From contig LJHW01000027.1 of assembly GCA_001295865.1 (NCBI GenBank), positions 1 to 64,000 of the forward strand: DNA of 64,000 nucleotides. The letters are read 5' to 3'. A program made the position numbers and the translations under genes. Origin of the DNA: a beta proteobacterium AAP65. GTDB lineage: Bacteria; Pseudomonadota; Gammaproteobacteria; Burkholderiales; Burkholderiaceae_C. Each line of letters opens with the position of its first letter. Within the stretch, counting starts at the first letter, position 1. Under the pieces are notes generated by a model. It saw nothing but the letters and a program-made list of their open reading frames with translations, made no database searches and had not been told where the DNA came from. This document shows, in pieces, positions 1 to 8,012 of this stretch.

Positions 1-41
1 ATTGTGCCGGCAGCCGGCATTGGCAAGCGGGCCGGCACAAT
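1..41. repeat. 11-bp perfect inverted repeat at the window edge
   Basis: The arms ATTGTGCCGGC (1-11) and GCCGGCACAAT (31-41) are exact reverse complements separated by 19 bp. The right arm ends 8 bp before the ATG of the first gene. There is no T-tract, so it is not a typical intrinsic terminator. It could be an RNA hairpin or an operator. The left edge is cut by the window, so the repeat could be longer. Confidence 0.5.
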
Positions 42-49
42 GCGCCGCC

Positions 50-886
50 ATGAAGCGACTGGCCCTGCCCCAGGTGACCCTGTGCATCGTGGACACACGG
101 GCACCGGCGCTGGCCGCGCAATCGCTGCGGCATTCGATGGCCGGCATCGACTTCGGCCGTGTGCTGCTGTTCACGCGCGGCTGGCAGCCAGCGGCGCCGC
201 TGCCGGGCATCGAGGTCGTGGAGATCGCCGAGATCAGCTCGGGCGCCGACTACTCGCACTTCGTGCTGCGTGAACTGCCCTCGCACATCCACACCCCCTT
301 CGTGCTGGTGACGCAGTGGGACGGCTTCGTGCGCCAGCCCGAGGCCTGGACCGACGAATTCCTGCAGTACGACTACATCGGCGCCGTGTGGCCCGACCAG
401 CCCGCAGGCCGCAACGTCGGCAATGGCGGCTTCTCGCTGCGTTCGCAGAAGCTGCTGCAGGCCGGGCGCGATGCCCGCATCACCGAACTTCACCCCGAAG
501 ACCTGGTGCTCGGCACCACGCACCGCGCGATGCTGGAGGCCGAACACGGCGTGCGTTTCTCGCCGCCCGAGCTGGCGCATCGTTTCGCCTTCGAGAACCG
601 CCCGCCGCGCGGGCCGGTGTTCGGCTTCCACGGCCCCTACAACCTGCCGCGTGTGCTGAACGAAACCACGCTGCTGGCCTGGCTGCCGCAGCTGCCCGAC
701 GCCTTCTTCCGCAGCCGCGATGCGCGCCGCCTGGCGCGTGCGCTGCTGGCCCAGCGCATGCCACGCGCCGCCACCGAGCTGCTGCGCCGCCGCCGTGCGG
801 CCGGCCGGCGCGACATCAACACCCGCGCGCTGGGCTGGCTGGCCGCAGCGCAAACGCTTGTCACCCCCGGGGCCCGCCCACGATGA
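50..886 (+). CDS. DUF5672 family protein, putative glycosyltransferase
   Basis: A 278-residue protein matching the DUF5672 pattern: an N-terminal strand reading VTLCIVDTR, a central VTQWDGFV and a YDYIGAVWP...VGNGGFSLRS block, which in this family sits beside or within sugar-transfer loci. No signal peptide or membrane segment is visible, so it is probably cytoplasmic. The ATG at 50 is preferred; an in-frame TTG at position 2 would add 16 residues lying inside an inverted repeat. Its stop overlaps the next gene's start (ATGA), so the two are translationally coupled. The family assignment is by pattern; the donor and acceptor are unknown. Confidence 0.72.
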   Translation: MKRLALPQVTLCIVDTRAPALAAQSLRHSMAGIDFGRVLLFTRGWQPAAPLPGIEVVEIAEISSGADYSHFVLRELPSHIHTPFVLVTQWDGFVRQPEAWTDEFLQYDYIGAVWPDQPAGRNVGNGGFSLRSQKLLQAGRDARITELHPEDLVLGTTHRAMLEAEHGVRFSPPELAHRFAFENRPPRGPVFGFHGPYNLPRVLNETTLLAWLPQLPDAFFRSRDARRLARALLAQRMPRAATELLRRRRAAGRRDINTRALGWLAAAQTLVTPGARPR

Positions 887-1464
887 CCACCCGCCACCTC
901 GACCTGGGCTGCGGCCCCATCCCGCGCAACCCCTACGGGCGCGACGAACTCTGCGGCGTTGATCTTTCCGGCAAAGACAGCGGCCCCATCCGCTGCGCCA
1001 ACCTGGCCACGCAGCCCATCCCCTTCGAGAGCAACAGCTTCGATTCGGCCTCGGCCTACGACTTTCTCGAACACATCCCGCGGGTGCTGCCCACAGCCGA
1101 TGGCCAGGGCACACGATTCCCCTTCATCGAGCTGATGAACGAGGTCTGGCGCGTGCTGAAGCCGGGCGGTCTGCTCTACGCCATCACGCCGGTGTACCCC
1201 AGCGCGGCCGCCTTCATGGACCCGACGCACGTGAACATCATGACCAAGGACACCCACACCTACTTCACGCGGCCGCAGCGGCTGGCGGCGATGTACGGTT
1301 TCCAGGGTGACTTCGAGGTGCGGCGTGTGCAGCTGACCAAGCCCGATGCACAGCGCGCCTTCATCCCGCCGCCCGAAGGCTGGTGGGAGCGTGTGCGCCT
1401 GGCGCACCGCATCCGCCGCGGGGCCTGCGGGCACCTGATCTGGGAGTTCGAGGCGAAGAAGTGA
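883..1464 (+). CDS. Class I SAM-dependent methyltransferase
   Basis: A 193-residue protein beginning almost directly with SAM motif I (LDLGCGP, residues 6-12). It continues with an acidic/aromatic FLEHIPR segment and the post-motif EVWRVLKPGGLLYAITP typical of small Methyltransf_11-type enzymes. It sits between a DUF5672 protein and a glycosyltransferase with overlapping stop/start codons on both sides (ATGA at 883, GTGA at 1461). The likely target is therefore a sugar or glycan intermediate. The substrate cannot be read from the sequence. Confidence 0.8.
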   Translation: MTTRHLDLGCGPIPRNPYGRDELCGVDLSGKDSGPIRCANLATQPIPFESNSFDSASAYDFLEHIPRVLPTADGQGTRFPFIELMNEVWRVLKPGGLLYAITPVYPSAAAFMDPTHVNIMTKDTHTYFTRPQRLAAMYGFQGDFEVRRVQLTKPDAQRAFIPPPEGWWERVRLAHRIRRGACGHLIWEFEAKK

Positions 1465-2618
1465 AGCTGCTCGCGCTGGCAGGCGACATCACGGCCCTGG
1501 TTGCGCAGATCCGTGTGGCCTCGCCGCTGCAGGCGCTGGCCGATGCCGACGGGCACACGCTGGTGCAACGCAGCTTCCACGACTGCACGCGCGCCGATCT
1601 GGCGGCCGCCGACGTGCTGGTGGTGCAGCGCGGCTTGAGCGCGCGCGCCTGGCGGCTGCAGCGCTGGATGCGCCAGCGCGGCGGCGCGGTGGTCTACGAC
1701 ATCGACGACCTGCTGACCGAAATGCCACCGCACATCAGCAACCGGGCCGCGGTGGCCGCACAACTGCGCTGGTTGCCGCGCTGCCTGGCCGAGAGCGACA
1801 CGCTGAGCGTGAGCACCGCGCGGCTGCAGCAGATGCTGGCCGACAGCCTGACATTGCCTCCGGCCGTGGTGGTACCCAACCATGCGCTGCCGCCGGATGG
1901 GCGGCCCCTTCCGGCGCAGACGGCCGGGCCGGTGAGCCTGCTCTTTGCGTCCACCGAGAACCTGGCGGTGGATGCGCTTTTCCCTGCGCTGCGCGCGGTT
2001 CAGCAGGCGCAGCCCGAGTTGCAGATCGTCGTGGTGGGCCCGCCCGGCGCGGCCTTTGAAGCCGCCGGCTTTCAGGTGCAGCGCCACCCCTTGATGCCGC
2101 GCGCAGCCTTCCTCGATTTCGCCGGCAGCCTGCCCAACCCGGTGGGCGTGGTGCCGCTGGAAGACAGCCGCTTTGCCGCCGGCAAGAGTGCGGTGAAGTG
2201 GCTCTACTACGCCGGCATCGGTGTGCCGACGCTGTGCTCGGCCGTCAGCCCGTACGCCGAGGTGCTGGCCCACGGCCACAACGGCTGGCTGGTACCCAAC
2301 ACCGCGGCAGCCTGGGAAGCCGCGTTGCGCGAGGTGCTGACCGACCCCGCCGCCCGGCAGCGCGTGGCTCAAACCGCGCGTGACGAGGTGCAGCAGCGGC
2401 ATGGCCTGGGCCTGACCCTTGCGGCCTGGCGCCAAGTGATCGCGCTGGCCCGGCAGCAGCGTGATGAGTTGCCGCCGCGCGCGCCAACGCCCGGCGAACG
2501 GCTGCAAGACTGGGGCGCGGCGCTGGCCGAAACCAGCCTGGGCCGCTTGCGTGCCTTCAACCGTGCGCGGCTGGCGCAGCGCAAGCTGAAAAAGCAGGGT
2601 CGCTCTAGGGCGCCTTGA
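1461..2618 (+). CDS. Glycosyltransferase, GT4-like
   Basis: A 385-residue protein with a C-terminal GT-B half: DSRFAAGKSAVKWLYYAGIGVPTLCS followed by NGWLVPN, the donor-binding region of family 4-like transferases. An upstream VYDIDDLL segment is often seen in surface-polysaccharide transferases. The start is the GTG at 1461, whose codon overlaps the methyltransferase stop. No membrane segment is visible. The 3' end overlaps the convergent rsuA gene by 14 bp. It is the third gene of a coupled glycan-modification trio; the sugar is unknown. Confidence 0.78.
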   Translation: MKLLALAGDITALVAQIRVASPLQALADADGHTLVQRSFHDCTRADLAAADVLVVQRGLSARAWRLQRWMRQRGGAVVYDIDDLLTEMPPHISNRAAVAAQLRWLPRCLAESDTLSVSTARLQQMLADSLTLPPAVVVPNHALPPDGRPLPAQTAGPVSLLFASTENLAVDALFPALRAVQQAQPELQIVVVGPPGAAFEAAGFQVQRHPLMPRAAFLDFAGSLPNPVGVVPLEDSRFAAGKSAVKWLYYAGIGVPTLCSAVSPYAEVLAHGHNGWLVPNTAAAWEAALREVLTDPAARQRVAQTARDEVQQRHGLGLTLAAWRQVIALARQQRDELPPRAPTPGERLQDWGAALAETSLGRLRAFNRARLAQRKLKKQGRSRAP

Positions 2619-3339
2619 CCGGGGCCGGCGCCTTCACCGGCACGGGCAGTGCGCCCGCATCCACCCAGGCCCATTGCCCGGGCGCCAGCGTCTCGGGCAG
2701 CACCCAGGGCCCGAAACGGCTGCGGTGCAGGCGCTCCACGCGGTTGCTCACCGCGGCCAGCATGCGCTTGACCTGGTGGTACTTGCCTTCGCCCAGGGTC
2801 AGCCGCAGGTGGCGCTCGGCCACGGTCTCTGCCGCCACGGCCCGCACCGGGGCCGGGTCGTCGTCGAGCACCACGCCTTCGCGCAGGCGCTGCAACTGCA
2901 CCTCCTCCAGCGGGTGCTTGGTGAACACCTCGTAGACCTTGTCGACGTGGTGTTTGGGGCTGGTGAGCCGGTGGATGAGCGCACCGTCGTCGGTGAAGAG
3001 CAGCAGCCCCGTGGTGTCTTCGTCCAGCCGGCCCACGGGCTGCACGCCGCGGGTTCGCAGGGGCGCGGGCAGCAGGCTCATCACGCTGGGGTGGTGGCGG
3101 GGTTTCTGGCTGCACTCGTAGCCGGCGGGCTTGTGCAGCATCAGCAGGGCCTGGGCGTGAAAGGCCCAAGGCTGGCCGTCGACCTCGAAGACCAGGCCAG
3201 CGGTGTCGAAGGCCTCGGTCGGGTCGTCGAGCACGCGCCCGGCCACGCGCACGTGCCCGAACTGCACCAGGCCCGCGCAGACGCGTCGGTTGCCGAAGCC
3301 CTGGCTGAAGAGGATCTGCGCGATGCTGGGCTGGGCCAT
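2605..3339 (-). CDS. rsuA: 16S rRNA pseudouridine(516) synthase RsuA
   Basis: A 244-residue RsuA-type enzyme with an N-terminal S4-like segment (IAQILFSQGFGNRR...GHVRV) and the catalytic GRLDEDTTGLLLFTDDG motif; Asp106 is the predicted nucleophile. The HKPAGY motif lies at 69-74 and KYHQVKRM near residue 188. The length fits RsuA better than RluB/E/F, which usually carry longer tails. The C-terminal residues (PVPVKAPAPVKAP) are a low-complexity extension. The gene is convergent with and overlaps the glycosyltransferase, and starts 3 bp from the end of the P1 peptidase gene. The exact uridine is inferred. Confidence 0.82.
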   Translation of the reverse strand: MAQPSIAQILFSQGFGNRRVCAGLVQFGHVRVAGRVLDDPTEAFDTAGLVFEVDGQPWAFHAQALLMLHKPAGYECSQKPRHHPSVMSLLPAPLRTRGVQPVGRLDEDTTGLLLFTDDGALIHRLTSPKHHVDKVYEVFTKHPLEEVQLQRLREGVVLDDDPAPVRAVAAETVAERHLRLTLGEGKYHQVKRMLAAVSNRVERLHRSRFGPWVLPETLAPGQWAWVDAGALPVPVKAPAPVKAP

Positions 3340-3342
3340 GGG

Positions 3343-4335
3343 TCAAAAATCGAAGTCAATGGCCGCGGGCACGGCGGGCGAGCCGCCCTGCGCGGGCCAG
3401 GCACGCGCCGCCAGCACGGCATTGCGGATGGCGCGGGCCACGGCCTCGGCGGCCAGCATGCCCAGCGCATTGAGGTCGCCTGGCGTGCCGCTGCCGCCCG
3501 TGGCCACGGCAAAGAGCGTGTCGCCGTCGTGCGCGGTGACCGGGTTGAGGGCGCGCGAGAGCCCGTGGTGCGCCAGCCCGGCCAACGCCGTGGCCTGGGC
3601 TTTGCTAAGCGCCGCATCGGTGGCCACGATGCCCAGCGTGGTGGCCATGCCGGTCATCATCGCGGCGGGGCCGGCGCCGGCCAGCACCGCGGCCGTGCTG
3701 CCGACCAGGCGCATGCCGTCTTCGCTGCGCGCACCGGCGATCACGCGGCCGTGTTCGTCGACCACATCGCCCAAGGCATTCACCGCCACCAGCGCGCCCA
3801 CGGTGTGGCGGCCCAGCTTCAGCGAGGCGGTGCCGATGCCGCCCTTCATGGCGCGTGTGATGCCGAAGAGCTTGCCAACGGTGGCGCCCAGGCCGGCGCC
3901 GGCGTTGCCCTGGGCGGGTGCCGCTGCACTCGCGGCTTCACAGGCCGCATAGCCGGTGTCGGCGCCGGGCCGGATGCGTGGATCGCCCAGCCACAGATCG
4001 AAGAGCACCGCAGCCGGCACGATGGGCACACGCGCCACGTCCCCCACCGGGAAGCCATGGCCGCGTTCTTCCAGCCAGCGCATCACGCCGCCGGCGGCGT
4101 CCAGCCCGAAGGCGCTGCCACCCGTCAGCAGCAAGGCGTGCACCTGCTGCACGGTGTTCTCGGGGCGCAGCAGGTCGGTTTCGCGCGTGCCGGGCGCGCC
4201 GCCACGCTGGGCCACGCCCGCCACCGCGCCTTCGGGGCACAGCAGCACGGTGCAGCCTGTCTCGCGGCCCACGGCCGCGGCATGGCCGACGCTCAGGCCG
4301 GCGACATCGGTGATGGCGCCGGGAGCCAGCGTCAC
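3343..4335 (-). CDS. P1 family peptidase (DmpA/BapA-like, Ntn-type aminopeptidase)
   Basis: A 330-residue protein of the S58/P1 family (L-aminopeptidase/D-esterase, beta-peptidyl aminopeptidase), whose precursors cleave themselves to expose an N-terminal nucleophile. The ITDVAGLSVGH start, LLTGGSAFGLDA (residues 69-80) and MKGGIGTAS (163-171) are family hallmarks. The region matching the self-cleavage site reads MATTLGIVATDAAL (230-243), so the nucleophile should be Thr232 or Thr233 rather than the Ser of DmpA and BapA. No signal peptide is visible. It lies between the acyl-CoA dehydrogenases and rsuA on the same strand. The substrate is unknown. Confidence 0.8.
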   Translation of the reverse strand: MTLAPGAITDVAGLSVGHAAAVGRETGCTVLLCPEGAVAGVAQRGGAPGTRETDLLRPENTVQQVHALLLTGGSAFGLDAAGGVMRWLEERGHGFPVGDVARVPIVPAAVLFDLWLGDPRIRPGADTGYAACEAASAAAPAQGNAGAGLGATVGKLFGITRAMKGGIGTASLKLGRHTVGALVAVNALGDVVDEHGRVIAGARSEDGMRLVGSTAAVLAGAGPAAMMTGMATTLGIVATDAALSKAQATALAGLAHHGLSRALNPVTAHDGDTLFAVATGGSGTPGDLNALGMLAAEAVARAIRNAVLAARAWPAQGGSPAVPAAIDFDF

Positions 4336-4342
4336 GTCGAGG

Positions 4343-5470
4343 TCAGGCGAAGACGCCCGCGGTGTCTTGCATGCGCGCCGAGACTTCGCCCAGGTGGTGC
4401 AGCGTGTCGCCGTAGCTCATCTCCAGCACCGTCAGGCGCTTGAAATAGTGGCTGGCGATGTACTCGTCGGTGCAACCGATGCCACCGTGCAGCTGGATGC
4501 ACTGCTGGCCCACAAAACGCATGCTCTGGCCCAGTTGCACCCGCGCCTGGCTGAGGGCGCGGCGGCGCTGGGCTGGCGCTTCGCCAAGCTTGAGGCTGGC
4601 GTAGTAGCTCATCGAGCGGCCCAGCTCCAGCTGCATCTTCACGTCGGCAATGCGGTGGCGCAGCGCCTGGAAGCTGGCCAGCGTGGTGCCGAACTGCTTG
4701 CGCGTGTTCATGTAGTCGACGGTGATGGCCACCAAACGGTCCATCAGGCCCACACCTTCGGCGCACTGCGCGGCCAGACCGGCGTCGACCGCGGTTTCCA
4801 GCACGGCGTGGCCGTCGGTGGTGATCAACTGCGCCGCCGCCGCGTTCAGGGTGATGTCGCCTGCTCGCGCGCCGTCCTGTGTGGGGTAGGGCGCCACGGT
4901 GGCAGCGGCCTTCTCCACCAGGAAGAGTCCGATGCCGGCCGGGTCGCCATCGGCGCCGCTGAGGCGTGCCGGCACGATGAAGGCATCGGCTTCGTCGGCC
5001 GCAGGCACCACCAGTTTCTGGCCCGTGACCTGCCAATGGCCGCCCACCTGCTGCGCGGTGGTCGTGATCTTCGTCAGGCGGTAACGCGCAGCACGCTCGT
5101 GCAGCGCCGGCACCACCAGCGCCTCACCACCGGCGATGCGCGGCAGCCAGTCGGCCTGCAGCGCCTCGGGCGCAGCCGACAGCAGGGCCGGCGCCATGAG
5201 TGCGGCTTCGGCATAAGGCGCGTTCACCAGGCCGCGGCCCAGCTCTTCGCACACCACCATCGCGTCCACCGGGCCCTGGCCCAGGCCGCCGTGGGCCTCG
5301 GGAATCACCAGTCCGGCCAGACCCAGCTCGGCCAGTTCACCATACACGGCGCGGCTCGCGCCCCCGGCCTTGGCCAGGCCGTGACGGCGGTCGAAGGCAA
5401 AGCCCTTGTCGACCCAGCGGCGCACGGCGTCGCGCAGCGATTCCTGGTCTTCGGTGAAGTCGAAATCCAT
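4343..5470 (-). CDS. Acyl-CoA dehydrogenase, PimD-like small subunit
   Basis: A 375-residue ACAD-fold protein: MDFDFTEDQESLRDAVRRW at the start, IPEAHGGLG in the N-terminal helical domain, and a C-terminal QLHGGIGCTDEY that supplies the flavin-contact HGG motif. The N-terminal half is shorter and looser than in a classical ACAD, as in the small partner of heteromeric acyl-CoA dehydrogenases such as PimD. It follows the larger ACAD gene by 12 bp with a good Shine-Dalgarno (AAGGAGAC). The pair probably forms a heterotetramer acting on a medium or dicarboxylic acyl-CoA; that substrate is inference. Confidence 0.75.
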   Translation of the reverse strand: MDFDFTEDQESLRDAVRRWVDKGFAFDRRHGLAKAGGASRAVYGELAELGLAGLVIPEAHGGLGQGPVDAMVVCEELGRGLVNAPYAEAALMAPALLSAAPEALQADWLPRIAGGEALVVPALHERAARYRLTKITTTAQQVGGHWQVTGQKLVVPAADEADAFIVPARLSGADGDPAGIGLFLVEKAAATVAPYPTQDGARAGDITLNAAAAQLITTDGHAVLETAVDAGLAAQCAEGVGLMDRLVAITVDYMNTRKQFGTTLASFQALRHRIADVKMQLELGRSMSYYASLKLGEAPAQRRRALSQARVQLGQSMRFVGQQCIQLHGGIGCTDEYIASHYFKRLTVLEMSYGDTLHHLGEVSARMQDTAGVFA

Positions 5471-5482
5471 GGTTGTGTCTCC

Positions 5483-6667
5483 TTAAGCGCCGAGCACGGT
5501 TTGCGCAACGATGTTGCGCTGAACTTCGTTGCTGCCGCCATAGATGGTGGTCTTGCGCATGTTGAAGAAGGTGCCGGCCAGCGGCAGGATGTCGCCCGGC
5601 ACGGCGATCTGGTCGCCCTGCCAACCGGCTTCCATGGCCTCATAGATGTAGGCGCGGCTCAGCGGGCCGGCCGCCAGCATCATCAGTTCGGCATAACGCT
5701 GCTGGATCTCGCTGCCGCGGATCTTCAAGAGGCCCGCCACGTCCAGGCTCTGCTTGCCGCTTTTCTCGGCGCTCAGCACGCGCAACACCATCATCTCCAG
5801 CGCCACCACGTCCACTTCCAGCAGCGCGATCTGGTCGCGGAAGCGGGCGTCTTCGTACACACCTTCGGCCCTGGCCACGCGCTTCACACGCTCCAGCTCG
5901 CGCTTGGCGCGGTTGACATCGGCGATGTTGGTGCGCTCGTGGCTGAGCAGGTGCTTGGCGTAGGTCCAGCCCTTGTTCTCTTCACCGATCAGGTTCTCGG
6001 CCGGCACCTCGACGTTGTCGAACCAGACCTCGTTGACCTCGGGCTCGCCGTCCATCAGCACGATGGGACGCACGGTGATGCCGGGGCTCTTCATGTCGAT
6101 CAGCAGGAAGCTGATGCCCGTCTGCGGTTTGCCTTCGTTGCTGGTGCGCACCAGGCAGAAGATCCACTCGCCGTACTGGCCCAGGGTCGTCCAGGTCTTC
6201 TGGCCGTTGACGATGTATTTGTCACCGCGGCGTTCGGCCTTGCACTTCAGGCTGGCCAGGTCGCTGCCCGAACCCGGCTCGCTGTAGCCCTGGCTCCACC
6301 AGACCTCGCCGCTGGCGATGCCGGGCAGGAAACGTTGGTGCTGCTCGGCGCTGCCGAAGGCCATGATCACGGGCGCCACCATCACCGGGCCGAAGGGGAT
6401 GACACGCGGCGCGCAGGCCAGGGCCAGCTCTTCTTCGAACAGGTGTTTCTGGATCGCGTTCCAGCCCGGGCCGCCGAAGGCTTTCGGCCAACCCCAGCCG
6501 AGCCAGCCTTTCTTGCCCAGGATCTGGGCCCAGCGCTGGTGGTCTTCGCGGCTCAGGCGCAGCGAGTGGCGCACCTTGTGGGCGATGTCGGCGGGCAGGT
6601 TCTCGGCCACCCAGGCACGGATCTCGTGCCGGAAGGCGAGTTCGTCGGGGGTGAAGTTCAGATCCAT
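5483..6667 (-). CDS. Acyl-CoA dehydrogenase, PimC-like large subunit
   Basis: A 394-residue acyl-CoA dehydrogenase with GWPKAFGGPGW, the flavin/substrate loop WWSQGYSEPGSGSDLASL, a TNIADVNRAK helix and a C-terminal IYGGSNEVQRNIVAQ. The last motif replaces the Glu of the usual YEGTS catalytic segment with Gly, so the catalytic base must come from elsewhere, as in heteromeric ACADs. The ATG at 6667 is chosen because CAGGAGTG lies just upstream; an in-frame start at 6697 has no comparable site. It is the first gene of the two-gene operon and lies behind a TetR-like dyad at 6729-6750. It resembles pimeloyl-CoA dehydrogenase large subunit. Confidence 0.78.
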   Translation of the reverse strand: MDLNFTPDELAFRHEIRAWVAENLPADIAHKVRHSLRLSREDHQRWAQILGKKGWLGWGWPKAFGGPGWNAIQKHLFEEELALACAPRVIPFGPVMVAPVIMAFGSAEQHQRFLPGIASGEVWWSQGYSEPGSGSDLASLKCKAERRGDKYIVNGQKTWTTLGQYGEWIFCLVRTSNEGKPQTGISFLLIDMKSPGITVRPIVLMDGEPEVNEVWFDNVEVPAENLIGEENKGWTYAKHLLSHERTNIADVNRAKRELERVKRVARAEGVYEDARFRDQIALLEVDVVALEMMVLRVLSAEKSGKQSLDVAGLLKIRGSEIQQRYAELMMLAAGPLSRAYIYEAMEAGWQGDQIAVPGDILPLAGTFFNMRKTTIYGGSNEVQRNIVAQTVLGA

Positions 6668-6728
6668 GGGCAGGGCACTCCTGGGTTCACGACGCACTTC
6701 GCGCGCAGTCCACGCGGACAGCCGATGG

Positions 6729-6750
6729 TTTTAGCACGACCGTTCGAAAA
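6729..6750. promoter_or_regulatory. 22-bp imperfect palindrome, TetR-type operator candidate
   Basis: Two 11-bp half-sites match at 8 of 11 positions in the pattern TTTTnGnACGn, centred between 6739 and 6740. Its core, nACGnnCGTn, resembles operators of TetR-family regulators of acyl-CoA metabolism. It lies 62 bp upstream of the PimC-like start, in a 124-bp gap that contains no other gene. No regulator gene is adjacent. Confidence 0.45.
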
Positions 6751-6762
6751 CATCTTGTCGCT

Positions 6763-6780
6763 GGCGGGACAAGCCCCGCC
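6763..6780 (-). terminator. GC-rich hairpin after the aspartic protease gene
   Basis: GGCGGG (6763-6768) and CCCGCC (6775-6780) form a perfect 6-bp stem with a 6-nt loop, 11 bp past the protease stop on the minus strand. A short TTTT follows about 10 nt later rather than directly, so it is at best a weak terminator. Confidence 0.35.
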
Positions 6781-6791
6781 CGGTGGAGAGC

Positions 6792-7433
6792 TCAGCGCAG
6801 TTCCAGCCGCATCACGTCGTTTTCGCGCTTCATCTGCAGGCGCGAGAGGAAGCTGTTGCCCAGCAGCACCATGGGCATGGGTTGCGGCACCACGGCCGCG
6901 CCCACGTTGGCAAGTTCCACCTCGCCCACACGCACGGTGTTCAGCGTCACCAGCCACACCGGCACCGGGCCGTTGGCGGTTTGTGTGGTGCCGCGGCGGG
7001 CGCTGCTGAGGTCGATGCCCAGGCGGTCGGCGTCGTCCTTGCCCAGGCTCACCAGCGTGGCGCCGGTGTCGACCATGAACCGCACCTGCTTGCCGTTGAT
7101 GCTGCCGCCGGCCGTGAAGTGCCCGCCCGAGCCGGCCGTGAGCACGATCTCGCGCCCCGCGGTGCGCGGCGGCGCCACACCCAGCAGCACGGGCGTTTCG
7201 CCCACACGCATGGGGTAGCTGCGGCCGGCGCGCTCCACCTGGGCCACCTCGCCGTCCCAGCGCAGCAGCTTCACGCCGGCCACGGTCTGGCCCACGGCCA
7301 CGGTGTAGGGCTGGCCGTCCACCACCAGCAGGGCCCGCTCGCCCATGCGGCCTGACAGCACCACCAGCTGCGCCTGCGCCACGCCGGTCAGCACCAGCAG
7401 CAGCGCGGCTGCCGCCGTGCGCAGCGGCTTCAT
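6792..7433 (-). CDS. Secreted retropepsin-like aspartic protease
   Basis: A 213-residue protein with a signal peptide (about residues 1-21, ending VAQA) and the retroviral-type active site [14 protein letters not shown], with Asp122-Thr-Gly near residue 122. This is the clan AA single-lobe protease family of proteobacteria, expected to dimerise to build the active site, here in the periplasm. The downstream [10 protein letters not shown] is the family's second hallmark. The start at 7433 overlaps the yajQ stop (ATGA), so it is co-translated with yajQ. The substrate is unknown. Confidence 0.8.
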   Translation of the reverse strand: MKPLRTAAAALLLVLTGVAQAQLVVLSGRMGERALLVVDGQPYTVAVGQTVAGVKLLRWDGEVAQVERAGRSYPMRVGETPVLLGVAPPRTAGREIVLTAGSGGHFTAGGSINGKQVRFMVDTGATLVSLGKDDADRLGIDLSSARRGTTQTANGPVPVWLVTLNTVRVGEVELANVGAAVVPQPMPMVLLGNSFLSRLQMKRENDVMRLELR

Positions 7434-7933
7434 TCCCTGAAGTTGTTGAAGGTCAGCGGCCATTCGTTCAGCTCCTTGCGCAGCAGCGCGATGGCTTCCT
7501 GCAGGGTGTCGCGTTTGGCCCCGGTGACACGCAAGGCGTCACCCTGGAAAGCCGCCTGCACCTTCAGCTTGCTGGCCTTCAGTGCCCCTTGCATCTTTTT
7601 CGCGGTTTCGGCGTCGACGCCGCTCTTCACGGGCACGGCGAGCTTGAGCTTGTCGTGGCTCATTTTCTGCGGCGTGGCGCTGAAGTCGAGCAGGCGGATG
7701 TCGACGTTGCGTTTGGTGAGCTTGGCGATCAGCACGTCTTTCACCTGGCCGAGTTGGAAATCGCTGTCGGCCCAGAGCGTGAGTTCACGCGTTTTGGGCG
7801 TGGGCGAGCTCAGCTCCACCTGGGCGCTGCTGCCCTTGAAGTCAAAACGTGTGCCGATCTCCTTCTGCGCCTGTTCCACGGCGTTGCGGAGTTCCACGAG
7901 ATCGGGTTCGATGACGGCGTCAAAGCTGGGCAT
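7430..7933 (-). CDS. yajQ: YajQ family nucleotide-binding protein
   Basis: A 167-residue protein matching YajQ (UPF0234) end to end: [19 protein letters not shown] at the start, TRFDFKGS, and a C-terminal [17 protein letters not shown]. Members in Xanthomonas and Pseudomonas bind cyclic di-GMP, while E. coli YajQ was reported to bind nucleotides; which applies here is not decided by sequence. It is cytoplasmic. It is divergent from murB, with about 80 bp between starts, and coupled to the downstream aspartic protease. Confidence 0.92.
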   Translation of the reverse strand: MPSFDAVIEPDLVELRNAVEQAQKEIGTRFDFKGSSAQVELSSPTPKTRELTLWADSDFQLGQVKDVLIAKLTKRNVDIRLLDFSATPQKMSHDKLKLAVPVKSGVDAETAKKMQGALKASKLKVQAAFQGDALRVTGAKRDTLQEAIALLRKELNEWPLTFNNFRE

Positions 7934-8012
7934 GAGAGCGGTTCAGGGGCAGGAAAAAAGGCAGGTGCTGCGGGGGCGCGGGGCGCGCCGGAATATGCAC
8001 GAAAATTGTGGC

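Noticed and set aside
3956..7009. A 1017-codon open frame on the plus strand
   Set aside because: It runs antisense to the P1 peptidase and both acyl-CoA dehydrogenases, has no recognisable motif, and arises from strong GC bias in those genes.
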